From: Nilaparvata lugens
Taxonomy: Eukaryota > Arthropoda > Insecta > Hemiptera > Delphacidae
NCBI RefSeq assembly: GCF_014356525.2
Contig: NC_052504.1
Coordinates: forward strand, 57,849,137-57,913,136
Length of the DNA stretch: 64,000 bases
Direction of reading: 5' to 3'
Shown here: one piece after another, positions 19,657 to 30,300 of the stretch
How the letters are laid out: every line of letters starts with the position of its first letter
How positions within the stretch are numbered: position 1 is the first letter of the stretch
The notes under the pieces: generated by a model
Seen by the model: only the letters and a program-made list of their open reading frames with translations
Told to the model about the DNA's origin: nothing
The model's database searches: none
Position numbers and translations under genes: made by a program

Positions 19657-21860
19657 TGAGTGAACAAGGAGAGGCTGATTTAGATGCTCAGCACCAGGAG
19701 CTGATAGAGGGTCAGTCGGTCGAGGACATAAACCCCGAGGTGATAGCCGACCCCAGAGTTTCCTGGATCTATAGATTGAAAAAGGATGAAGCATTCAATC
19801 TTCTACAAGATTAGGGCATAGTGTCATCTGGAAGACATGCTAAGCTGAGAAGGTTGTTAGTGGAACAACATAAGAAGATGGCAGTACGTTATCCCAGCCC
19901 AAGACCCGGCATAATGAGTGGAAGCAGTGGGGAAACTAAACACTCAGTGGCAGGTACCCATACTGAGGTTGGAACCAATATTCACACAAACCCCCTCATG
20001 GACCCAGGGGCGGTATGTGACAAAGTAAGAAACTGGGGACTGTCTTTTGATGGCCAATCAGATGCTCCCAGCTTCCTAGAAAGGCTTGACGAACTACAAC
20101 AAGCCTATGGGCTTACTGGCAACCAACTACTAGTTGCCCTTCCTGAATTACTAGTTGGTAAAGCTACCCTATGGATGCATAATTGTCGTGAACAGTGGAA
20201 ATTGTGAGACAATTTTGTGACAGATTTCAGATCACGCTACTATCCACTTACCTATGAGGAGGACCTCGAGAATCTAATCCAGACGAGGAAGCAGAAGGAA
20301 GGTGAGTCATTTGACGAATTTCTTGAAGATGTACTGACACTCATGAGGCGTCGAGGAGGTTTCACAGACAAAAATTAATTCCAGAGAGTGTATAAGAATC
20401 TCCTCCCACGGTACAAATTGTATATTTGGCAATCAGATGTTCAAAGTATCAACGAATTGGAAAAATTCGTGAGGGAGTATGAACAAATCAAAGCAGAGGA
20501 GAAACAGAATAGACAGAATTTGAGAGTTCACATGACTGAGGACATGAGAAAGATTACAAGGCTCAAGGTTGAGACAGTTATAACCCCTACTAGTAACAGA
20601 CCATCTCTTAGTGAGTCTGAACCCATGTGTTGGCAATACAAGAGACTGGGGCACTGGAGATCACACTGTCCCGATATCCCACCAAGTAAAAGGCGTGGAA
20701 AGAGAGCACTGAAATGTGTTTGTGATATACAGAAGGAGAATAAAACTCCAAACAAGACAGCAGTGATGCAAACAGCACACAGGATTCCTGTGATTGAAGA
20801 GTCATCAAGGGACAACAGACTATTCATTACCGTGACAATCGGTGGTAAAAAGTGTTGGGCATTGCTAGATAGTGGCGCTGATGCTAATTATATGAGTAAT
20901 GAGGTTTATGAAGTTCTCCAAAAAATAGGGATGATAAGGAAGATACCAACTCATCACCACGTGATATTAGCTGATGGACGATCCACCCCATTAAATGGGA
21001 AGCTGACAACTAATGTAACTATAGAAAGAATCACAGTTCCACTAGCGGCATCTATAATGGAAGGACTTGGACAAGAGTTGCTATTGTGCATGGAATTTAT
21101 GCGTGAAAACAGAGTGAATATTCACACATTCACAAGAGAGGTGGAGTGGAATCCTCCCCAATTGTATCCTTCAAGTCAGCGAATTATGTCACAATTGCTC
21201 TTATTGAGGACTAAGACAGCATCAGTCCCAACAATAGCGGCTGTAGACTTCAAATCTCCAGACAACAAGAGTTGCAACAGAAGGATGTTCAAGCAGGTTG
21301 GTTTGAACAGAGTCGAACCCAATGCCTTGATTGATAGAAAGGCAGAGTTGTCATATATTCCGAGAAAAGCATCCTGGGATGACATAGTTGATCACTGTGA
21401 TGGAATGAATGACTCTGAATGACAGGATGCGTTTTATGCTCCAACTGTCAGAGCAAAGACTTTAAACTCCAAGAAAGTTGTGGAAGTTAGGATGGAACGA
21501 ATGCCATCTCATGGCAAGACAGATGTTAGCCTCACGGTCAACACAAAGAGGATAACTCAAGGTAGGAAATCATTCTCTGAAGACAATACAACACTCCTGC
21601 CTCGCCCAACAAACAGGAAGGTGGTAAGGGAAGATTCAATGCCACCATTGACTGACATGGAGGTGGAAAGGTTAACACACCCTTTGACTGTCAAAGAGAT
21701 AGTCCCACAGGATCCCAGACCAGGCCTGTCTAAAAATATGGATCTGGTGCTGTGCCACCGCAACATAACACCAGGCAAGCGCAGACGAGCAGGTCGACCA
21801 TGTATAAAAGTCTGGTTACCAGATGGACAGTGTAAATATGTGCCCATGGACCAGGCATAG
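19657..21860 (+). pseudogene. Gag-protease polyprotein remnant with four in-frame stops
   Basis: One frame runs the whole length from an ATG at 19657 (MSEQGEADLDAQ), broken only by TAG 19812, TGA 20205, TAA 20376 and TGA 21420. Order: an N-terminal helical part; a retrotransposon gag domain around 20030-20490 (LSFDGQSDAPSFLERLDELQ, then SFDEFLEDVL); a CCHC knuckle at about 20628-20670 in which the second Cys is replaced (CWQYKRLGHWRSHCP); a retropepsin domain around 20815-21130 with the active-site LLDSGADANYMS; and a basic C-terminal tail to 21860. There is no RT or integrase. Gag would form the particle and the protease would cleave it. With these breaks neither is made. Stop-free lengths between breaks suggest the decay is recent. 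Confidence 0.8.
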
Positions 21861-22006
21861 ATGACACTCATAGTGAGTGGCATACACCTCTAAAGGTGAT
21901 GCCTGCGAGGTGTACACCTCTTAAGGTGATGCCTAGATGGCTCATGCCTTTTAAGGTGGTGCCATGTTGGGCTCCGATTACCCCCCCCCCCCAAGTAGGA
22001 GTGGGG
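21861..22006 (+). other. Internal 3' region, C12 run and polypurine tract
   Basis: Contains three short imperfect repeats of AAGGTGATGCC type (21891-21965), then a run of 12 C (21981-21992), then AAGTAGGAGTGGGG (21993-22006) directly before the right LTR. The latter is the expected polypurine tract for plus-strand priming. Confidence 0.6.
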
Positions 22007-23275
22007 TGTCACAAAGTGAAATTGTGACAGTAAAATATTGCTAAATTAAAATTAATATTATTGAAAGAAACTCGGCTATCAGCAAAGCTGGCTGAACGTG
22101 GAGATAAAGAGGGTACCGTTGGCGCACCACCTTTCGCTCATCAAGACGATTCTTACCACCTCTGGCGGCGGCGCAGCTCCATCCCCTCTACTTTGGGAGA
22201 GTATATAAACGCCGGACGAGCCCCAGACCAGAGCATTCCGCCCCAACCTTCCTCTCCTGTACAGTGGCCCGTTGGCTGCTGTACGTCCCTGACCACAAAG
22301 TGAAATTGTGACAGTAAGATATTGCTAAATAATAATTAATATTATTGAAAGACGCTCGGCTATCAGCAAAGCTGGCTGAACGCGGAGATAAAGAGGGTAC
22401 CAATGGCGCACTACCTTTCGCTCATTGAGACGATTCTTACCACCTCTGGTGGCAGTGCAGCTCCATCCCCTCTACTTTGGGAGAGTATATAAATGCCGGA
22501 CGAGCCCCAGACCAGAGCATTCTGCTCCCAACCTTCCTCTCCTGTACAGTGGCCCGTTGGCTGCTGTACGTCCCTGACCTCCTGTCCTTGTACAGCAGCC
22601 CGTTGGCTGATGTATGTCCCTGACCTCCTGTCCTGGTACAGCGGCCTGTTGGCTGCTGTACATCCCTATCCTCTCATCCTCCCAGGGCACAGCGGCCCGT
22701 TGGCTGCTGTCCCTTTCCACTCATCCTCTCAGGGCACAGCAGCCCGTTGGCTGCCGTCCCTATCCTTCCATTCTCCCAGGCACAGCGGCCCATTGGCTGC
22801 CGTCCCTATCCTTCCATTCTCCCAGGGCACAGCGGCCAATTGGCTGCCATTCCTATCCTTCCATTCTCCCAGGGCACAGCGGCCCATTGGCTGCCATCCC
22901 TATCCTTCCATCCTCCCAAGGCACATTGGCTCATTGGCTGCTGTCCCTATACATCCATCCTCTCAGGGCACAGTGGCCCATTGGCTGCCGTCCCTCCCGT
23001 CTATCCTTCCTCTTCCTACTATACTGGAGCAGAACCGAGGCCGTAAGGCCAATACAAAATTACCTTGAAGTGGTGTCATCAGAGTAGAGAGCAACCTTCA
23101 CGCCGTCAGAAGCACCAGGAGGTGCTGTCCACGCCAGCAAAGGCACAAAAAAGGAAGAAGAGGAACTTTGACTTGCCTCCTTTCCCCGCCCACATTACGA
23201 CTGAGCTAAGACAACCAGGAGCAACACCTGGGTATCAATCACCCACCTCTGAAGCTACTCAGGGTGTAAGTGATA
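22007..23275 (+). repeat. Composite right LTR: 287-bp partial copy plus 982-bp copy
   Basis: 22007-22293 matches the LTR start through its TATA and the first repeat units, then breaks off. 22294-23275 starts again at CACAAAGTG (lacking the first TGT) and runs through a larger minisatellite (about 22540-23010) to GTGATA. TATA boxes occur near 22203 and 22487. Unequal exchange in the repeat array or template switching during reverse transcription would explain it. Confidence 0.8.
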
Positions 23276-23279
23276 GATT

Positions 23280-23334
23280 TGGTTCCGGTACCAGGAATCG
23301 AACCTGGGCCTTCTGGGTGAGAGCCAGATATTCT
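23280..23334 (-). pseudogene. 3' part of a tRNA-Glu(CTC) including CCA, fused to the LTR
   Basis: Read on the - strand the segment has an anticodon arm TCTGG-CTCTCAC-CCAGA (anticodon CTC, glutamate), variable AGGCC, T arm CCAGG-TTCGATT-CCTGG, acceptor strand TACCGGA, discriminator A, then CCA. The 5' acceptor strand and most of the D arm are missing. CCA is not encoded in eukaryotic tRNA genes, so this was copied from a mature tRNA. It lies 4 nt from the LTR end, where a primer-binding site would be. Confidence 0.75.
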
Positions 23335-24097
23335 GTGAATACAGCAGAAGACAACTTTATAGTAGTTTTCTCTGCTTGTATTATACATTTATTATATAAG
23401 GCTATATGTAGTGTGTTTTCAGATGGTGTTGTACCATTATGAAAATTGATCACCTGATGCTAGTGTGCACGCGCATCTCAAGCCAACTTATAAGCAAAGA
23501 TCTGAGCCAGCTGGTGACAGGACAATAACGCTGGAGACATACGAGGTCTTCTATCTCTTCATAGTGAATCAATTAATAGAATCAACAGTTGCCAACAGTT
23601 TGCAATTGAAATAATGACATTTTCTAGAATTTCGTGCTTATTTTCAATTTTAGGTGAAAATGTTACTGAACATTAATTGTAGAGATTTTCATGCTTAATC
23701 TTTTCCACTCAAATTTTTTTTGTTTAAATCTCATCTGAAGCCTGATAATTGGTAATCTAAAATCGAACTTTGCATAGATGGGGCGGAGCTCCTGGAATTT
23801 TTATAGACATGAGACTTGTGGCAGTTGATAGAGCGTATCAATTACTATTTTTGGTATAAATTTAATCAAAATTGTTGGAGCCTATCATGTATTATAGGTT
23901 CTTCAATGATTGAAAATTGCTTGATAATAATATTGATTTATTGATATTTGATTCAAGTACAAAATCGATGTTTCTGTTCTTTCATACATTTTGTAGAGCA
24001 GCTGTGATCTCTGTGTGAGCACAGTATACATACAGTATGGAAACTTTGCTAGTACCCTGACGCTAAAATCCGCCATCTTGTTAGGAAGCGCCGCATT
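23335..24097. other. Noncoding, nothing recognised
   Basis: No supported coding region or repeat structure between the LTR element and the P-like transposon. Confidence 0.4.
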
Positions 24098-25979
24098 GTA
24101 ATAGTCAGTGAACTCTATACTAACTGGAATGGGCTGTCCAATGTTAAGCTACAGCCAAAAGTGTGTAAGGCGGAGTGAGTGAGACAGGCCTACCGTGTGA
24201 GATTCCCTTCTCTATCGTACTCATACATTAAAGCAGGTTGTTGCAGCTCTTGAGTACGATTATTCATTTTTAAAGTTGAAAAACGGATTTGAATGAGTAT
24301 TAGGGCTATCAGTATTAAATCACAACCTTTTCTCTTAAATATTGTGATGTATTTGTCGTTAAATGCATAGAATTGAATAAAAATACGACCGAGAAATGGT
24401 GATGTATTGTGTTGCATTTGGATGCAAGAATGGGCATGTTAAAGGAAATAAAATACCATTTCACAATTAAGTCAAACATTTTTAGTCTATTAATTAATTT
24501 GAAGAAACCTTTTTGTTTTACATACATTTCCAATATTTTTTTCTATATTGATCAGTTTATTTGACCAAAAATAAAACAACAAATTTAGTTATATTCCTAG
24601 TATACAGTGATAGTTTCTATGCTAATTGAAAATTTAGACCTACTTTTATAGCATCTAAAATAAAGAATCAAAGTTGAAGAACAAATTAATCCTCATTCAA
24701 AAAAGAATAAAAACAAATTATTAATAATTCTGTGTTATCATCATGAGATGACATAATTTACGTACCCTACCTACTTTTATTTTGAAAAATATGATATTGC
24801 TATCAGCTGAACTGTGATTAATTTTTGAAACCTTTCCGTTTCAAATAAATAATTGTTCAATTTACAATATTATAATAGTAATTATTTAGCATATAGTCTA
24901 CTTTTTGCTTATCATATGGTCATAATTATAATACAATTAATATAAATGTTTCTTTATAGATTTCTTTGCATCATTTCTGAAACTCTCACACTTACATGAT
25001 TTGAAATGTTATCAGAATGCCTAGTATATTGCTATCATTACATATTCATTAATCCTGTGTTATTGAATCATCATGAGTCCACATAATTCATTCTATTTAC
25101 CTACTTTTATTGTAAAAAATAGAGATTGTTATCAGCTGAATTGTAATTAATTTTTGAAACCTTTTAATTTCAAATTGTTCATTTTACTCTGGTAATTATG
25201 TAGCATATGTTTGCTTATCATATAAAATGTTTCTTCGTTATTTGCTTCATTTCTGAAACTCCCACTCTTACATGATTTGAAATTACACCAATGCACACCT
25301 ACATAATTCTACATTCATAGCCTGCTGTAAGTAGGCCTATATTATTAAATTGAGATATTTCCTTAAACAATAAATCATAAATATTTCCTTCAACAATAAC
25401 AATAAATCATATAATCCAAAAAACAATAGTATATCCTATCAAAATAAAGATAAGACTGTGTTTAATAGTTTCAATTAAACACAGCCCTCCTTTGGACTGA
25501 GTATGAACAAAATTCGGGATTGGAATAATAAGGACTATGAGCCTGTTTTTTCATTCCCAATCATTTCATGACAGTTTATATTTGTCCTTGTTAAATAAAT
25601 AAAAATTAATAGATGATACACTTCTCTGAAATCTGGCCCAACGTTATTCCCTTGCTTGTGAAAAGTTGACAATACTAAAACTACTCACAAATGAAAAAAA
25701 CCTTTTCTTTATTCATATTCAACCTATTCCATTAATTTTGCTCTCTAAAAGTTAACAATGAACTGCTTAACAAAGGAAAAATAAGGCTTCCATGGAATAA
25801 GACATACAATATAGAAATAAAATAGTAATTGAAACTGTGCAATGCATTTTTCCATAAGAGCCAATGTGTTACAAAATGACGAATCCCACAGCAATGCGGG
25901 TTGCCTATCTGTACCAGCTGCCTCACTTTCTTTGTGTTGCTAGTCCATTCCAGTTAGTATAGAGTTCAGTGGTAATAGT
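24098..25979. mobile_element. P-element-like transposon (1,866 bp) with 8-bp target duplication
   Basis: The element 24106-25971 starts CAGTGAACTCTATACTAACT and ends with its near complement (AGTTAGTATAGAGTTCAGTG, one mismatch in the last 10 bp). The direct 8-bp duplication GTAATAGT flanks both sides (24098-24105 and 25972-25979). Terminal inverted repeats are about 27 bp or slightly longer. An 8-bp duplication plus a THAP-type start inside (24396) points to the P superfamily. The transposase body is missing, so it is a deletion derivative moved in trans. Subinternal repeats around 24780 and 25110 share words, suggesting an internal duplication. Confidence 0.85.
24396..24470 (+). pseudogene. 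THAP zinc-finger start of a P-type transposase
   Basis: ATG opens 24 codons, MVMYCVAFGCKNGH then VKGNKIPFHN, before TAA. C-x3-GC-x-N is the start of a C2CH THAP domain, the DNA-binding head of P-element transposases. The rest of the domain (second Cys, His, AVPTIF box) is absent, so either an exon end lies here or the gene is deleted. It sits 290 bp inside the left end of the P-like element, the expected place. Confidence 0.6.
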
Positions 25980-26369
25980 ATTGATGGCAGGTTCGGATCA
26001 CTTTAATGATCCGGATCAATTGATCTCATTCACTGCCACGAGTCAATCAGAAGACCAGGATTGGAACTTCCCAAGGTCACGTCACGTGTTTAGTATTGGC
26101 GACATGTAAATAGCATTGGTTAGATAGGCGATTGATTACAAGTTTCCTTTCTGTACTTATTCTGTGGTGTGAGTGTGTGTGCACTGCCAACTTGAACTGT
26201 TGTTACAGAATGTGAAAGTAAGTGGAAAGTAGTATCGATTGTTATCAATGCTAAATGTAATAATAATAGTGTATAATGTAATAAAATATGTAAGTTATAA
26301 AGAATTAGTGTTTGAATATTCAATGTTTAATATGTTGTAATTATGTTGGTATCAGTGACAGAGGCGGGA
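25980..26369. other. Noncoding, nothing recognised
   Basis: Flank of the P-like element. No supported gene. Confidence 0.4.
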
Positions 26370-26730
26370 AATACATGACAGCCGTTTTTGAGAAAATCGC
26401 GAAAAACCCTGTTTTTGACAACATTTTCGCCATTTCAGCCGCCATCTTGAATTGCATTTGATCGAAATTGTTCGTGTCGGATCCTTATAGGGGAAGGACC
26501 TTAAGTTCCAAATTTGAAGTCATTCCGTTAATTGGGAGAGGAGATATCGTGTACACAGACGCACATACATTCATACACACACACACACACACAGACCAAT
26601 ACCCAAAAACCACTTTTTTGGACTCAGGGGACCTTGAAACGTATAGAAATTCAAAAATTGGGGTACCTTAATTTTTTTCGGAAAGCAATACTTTCCTTTC
26701 CTATGGTATTTCTGTTTTTACAGAAATCTG
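26370..26730. repeat. Suspected interspersed repeat with (AC)n microsatellite
   Basis: A GC-richer patch with words such as CGCCATTTCAGCCGCCATCT and GGACCTTGAAACGTATAGAA around an (AC)10 run at 26574-26593. It looks like a common dispersed insect repeat. The open frames across it are not genes. Borders are not determined. Confidence 0.35.
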
Positions 26731-27357
26731 AAAAAATCGACTTAGCAGGTTTTGGAATGGAGCTCTTCAAATAATATGGAAACTAAGTTACAGTAGCCTA
26801 CCTATGCAATTTTTATTTGACCCCATCAATCAGTTTAAAAAATTGTTTCGACTAATGCAATTTCTTCAGTTGTTAGTTAATTTTCTTAAGTTTTTAATTG
26901 TTTACCATATTTTAGCTTTTAACTTCACAAAAGGATGGAAAGATAAAGATTCACTGATTGAGAAATACGAAAGACGTTGTGGATTGACAAATAAGATACC
27001 GTACCTTATCAACCAATTGCTCGTCTACACGTCACATCCTATGTTTGTTTAGCCACATAGTTTTTGATTATCGAAATGCACAAGGAGAATAATATTGGTG
27101 CTCTATCAAGTTATTCAGATTAGTAAACTTTTTCAATTCAATCATAATTTTAATTCGAATTTTGTGTCTTATTGAAAAAGTGGTTTGAGGTTATCAATCA
27201 GCTGAGCTGAAACAACAAGATAGGTGTTTTGGTTTTCGTCTGTCAGTGACATAACCTAAATTTAATTATATTTGGGTAACGTAGTACGCCCTATGTGAAT
27301 AATATTTTATTTTTTTGTTTTACCTTGTTAAATTTCCAAGTTATAGAATTGCTGAAC
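26731..27357. other. Upstream region and 5' UTR of UBE2J1
   Basis: AT-rich with no supported ORF. The transcription start of UBE2J1 should lie in its right part. No TATA box at convincing spacing was seen. Confidence 0.4.
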
Positions 27358-27394
27358 ATGGATTTGGAAAGTAAATACAACACAAAAAGTCCGG
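27358..27394 (+). CDS. UBE2J1: UBE2J1 exon 1 (start codon)
   Basis: ATG plus 11 codons and one extra base before the donor GTAAGT (27395-27400). The encoded YNTKSP matches the family start, and the split codon G|CA gives Ala on joining exon 2. This makes the start secure despite a 9.8-kb intron. Confidence 0.9.
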
Positions 27395-30300
27395 GTAAGT
27401 CAAGAGTCTATTAACTTTAATAATAATTAACGCCAACTTCAAAATTTGGTTTGAACATTAAATCTATTGGTGTTATCTGAATTTTATTTTTCCTTATTTA
27501 ATATGATATTCAGGCTATTTATACATTTATAGGCTATATCATTTCCAACTCATTATCAATGATTGAGAAGGAAACAACAGACTCAAAGCCCAAAACTGTT
27601 TTTTTAAACTTTGATAATTTTTTATCCTAATTAAATGCATTCTAAACCACAGTCACAGTTTCTGATAAATGAAAATCTAATAATATTCTATTATTATTCA
27701 ATTAATAGTATCAATAACAATTTTTCTTTGCATAGGCACCGTAACTTACCGTAACAATATCTATATAATGGCTTTTGTCAGTATAGACAGGTGCAGTGAT
27801 CAATCAGAAATTAATACGAAATGTAAAATAGGAAAAATTTCAATATTCAAAATAAAAATTTTACTATAAATACTCTTTAAAAGTTATTTTTAAGATCGAA
27901 TAAGTAGCACTTTTAATATATTTTTTTTAATAAAAACAATAAATAGGTTATACCAATTAGCCTATGCTTAATATTGTTTGTAAAAGAGTTACCGTATCTG
28001 GATGAGTGGTAATAACATAGAATCAGTCAATCATTGCAATAAATAATAGCTTGCAACTTTGCTTCAACTCGCTGTGCACGTGTGAAGCGGAGGTAGGTCT
28101 GTTTCTCTGGTTTGTCTTATTTATTCAGATTTCAAGTCTTCGGCTCGGTTGTAAAAACGCCTGTTAAATCATGATGTTTTATTCAAATGCAAAATTCAAC
28201 CGAAAATCTCTCACTTTTTTAAATAAAACATTAAAAAATAGAAAAGTTGAGTTATTATAATATTTTTAGTGAAGTTATTGACAAAATTACCGTATTTTGC
28301 GTTCAATCTAATAGTAGCGTAAAAATTAGTAAGATAACTTTGGTGAATGAAGTTGAAAAATATTGCTACTGAGTATGTAGACTACTTTGATTAAACTCTA
28401 CTAATATTATAAATCAAGCTATCTGGAAATAAATTGGTGAGTTTACTTACTCATTACATTCTATAAATTAATATTCAAAAAACATGTTTTTTTATTTTAA
28501 ACAGCATGAATTTATAAATTTCCATATTAATATTGCCCTAATAGGTACCCTATCTACGTTCGCGATGATATGTTTTATGTACCATATTCATTTATTCACC
28601 GCCTTGATACTATATTACAAGATTGATAGGATCGTGGCAGTTTTCTTGACAGAACATCCTCTCAATAACGAATACCTCTCTGCAGCGAGGTATAATCGTT
28701 TTTTTCTCGGGATAATCGACTTCATACAGAGTTTTGACAGTATATTCAACTTAGGATATGATAAACAAATTTAATTCAATTCAAATGTTATAATTATGTG
28801 AAGAATTAGATAATAACGCTGAATTAGAATAAAAGGAAGTAGGTCTACCTAATAAAAAACTATAAATTGTTGGATATAGATATGTTAAATAGGAAAATAT
28901 AAGTTGAATAATTGTAGGTCCAGTGAGTTTTGGGGTTTTTGTTTTGAACTGCAAACTCAGCTGGAGCAATTATATACAGCAGGTGACCAACCGACTCTCA
29001 AGCATTTGCTTTCTGCTGCTCAAGGTGAGGGGCCTTGTGATTGAGAGATACTCGTATCTTTTGGTGATGTATCAAACCAATACCAACTATTACTTTATAA
29101 GAAAATAAATTACTATAAATAAATTTATAGTAAGTATCACTTACAAGTGAAGCTATGATAAACTATGACGAAAACTATGAGTGTGAGAGGAAAATTTAAT
29201 TAAAGTGTGAAAGAACAGTGTAAATGAAATGTGAAATAACAGTGTAATTAGAGTGTGAAAGAACAGTGTAAATAAAGTGTGTAAAGAACTGTTGAACTAA
29301 TAAGTTAAAAAGTAAATGCAAGTGTTGGAACTGTCCATAAAAATTAATCATAAGATTAAAGGTTCTACCTAACTGAAAAACATTCTCCTGGTGGGTTTTT
29401 CTGTACCACAGATTTATTGTGATCAAGTCGTTGGGAGCCTCTTTCCTAAAAAAGGGTGACATCTAATTTGGTTTACCTTTGATTCTGATACAGGTTATTA
29501 TTAAGTATTTTTGGTTGAGATGAATTTATCAATAGCTCTATCACTGAATCGAATATGTCTATTAAGCTTTTACTTTACTTACTTTACTTCTTATGTCTTC
29601 TCCGCAGTCTGCTTGACCGGGGAATCGTCTTTTTCGTCCCATCGTGGGGGTGTCGGTGTTCACTTTTATTTAAGGTGTGAGAAGGTGTGGTCATCAATGA
29701 ATTCTGCAATGCTATAGTATGGTCTGTCCATCAGGGTATTGTTTTAGTCTTCTTGTGAAGGTGTTGTCATTCACTAGGGATTTTATGTTGCCAGGAAGCA
29801 GGTTAAACAGGTATGCCCCCGAATAGGCCGGAGATCTACTATACTTCTTAAGTCGATGCTGGGGGAGGCTTATGTCATCCACGTTGCGTGTTCTATAACT
29901 GTGCTTATCTCGTCTTAAAGCCGGACTTTGGTTTACCACTAGGATGATGGATTCCAGGATGTATATTGAGATCACTGTGAGGATACCTGTCTGCTTGAAG
30001 AGTGGTTTACAGTGTTCTATGTAGTTTTCTCTTAGTAGGATTCGCACTGCCCTTTTTTGTATCCTTATATTCTCTCGAGATTTCCCTGTGCTGATGATCC
30101 CCATGCGACGATGCCATATCTCAGGTGTGACATAAATAATGAGTGATATGCGATTAGTGCTGTCCTCTCATCAGCAATATTTCTGATTCTGCTGATGACA
30201 TATGTAGCAGAGGAGAGTTTTTTACACAAATAGTCCGTGTGTTGCCTCCAGGTCAGATGGTTGTCGATAATTACACCAAGGAACTTTGTGCTTTCCACTG

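Larger units (their letters stand above)
18717..23275 (+). mobile_element. LTR retrotransposon, gag-protease only, with composite right LTR
   Basis: The left LTR begins TGTCACAAAGTG at 18717 and ends GTGATA at 19608, followed by a primer-binding site. The internal part has one long decayed gag-protease frame. A C12 run and a purine-rich tract precede the right LTR start at 22007. No reverse transcriptase, RNase H or integrase is present in about 2.4 kb of internal DNA, so it is non-autonomous. Target duplication is not visible: the 5 bp left of the element do not match the right flank, which instead continues into tRNA-derived DNA. Confidence 0.85.
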
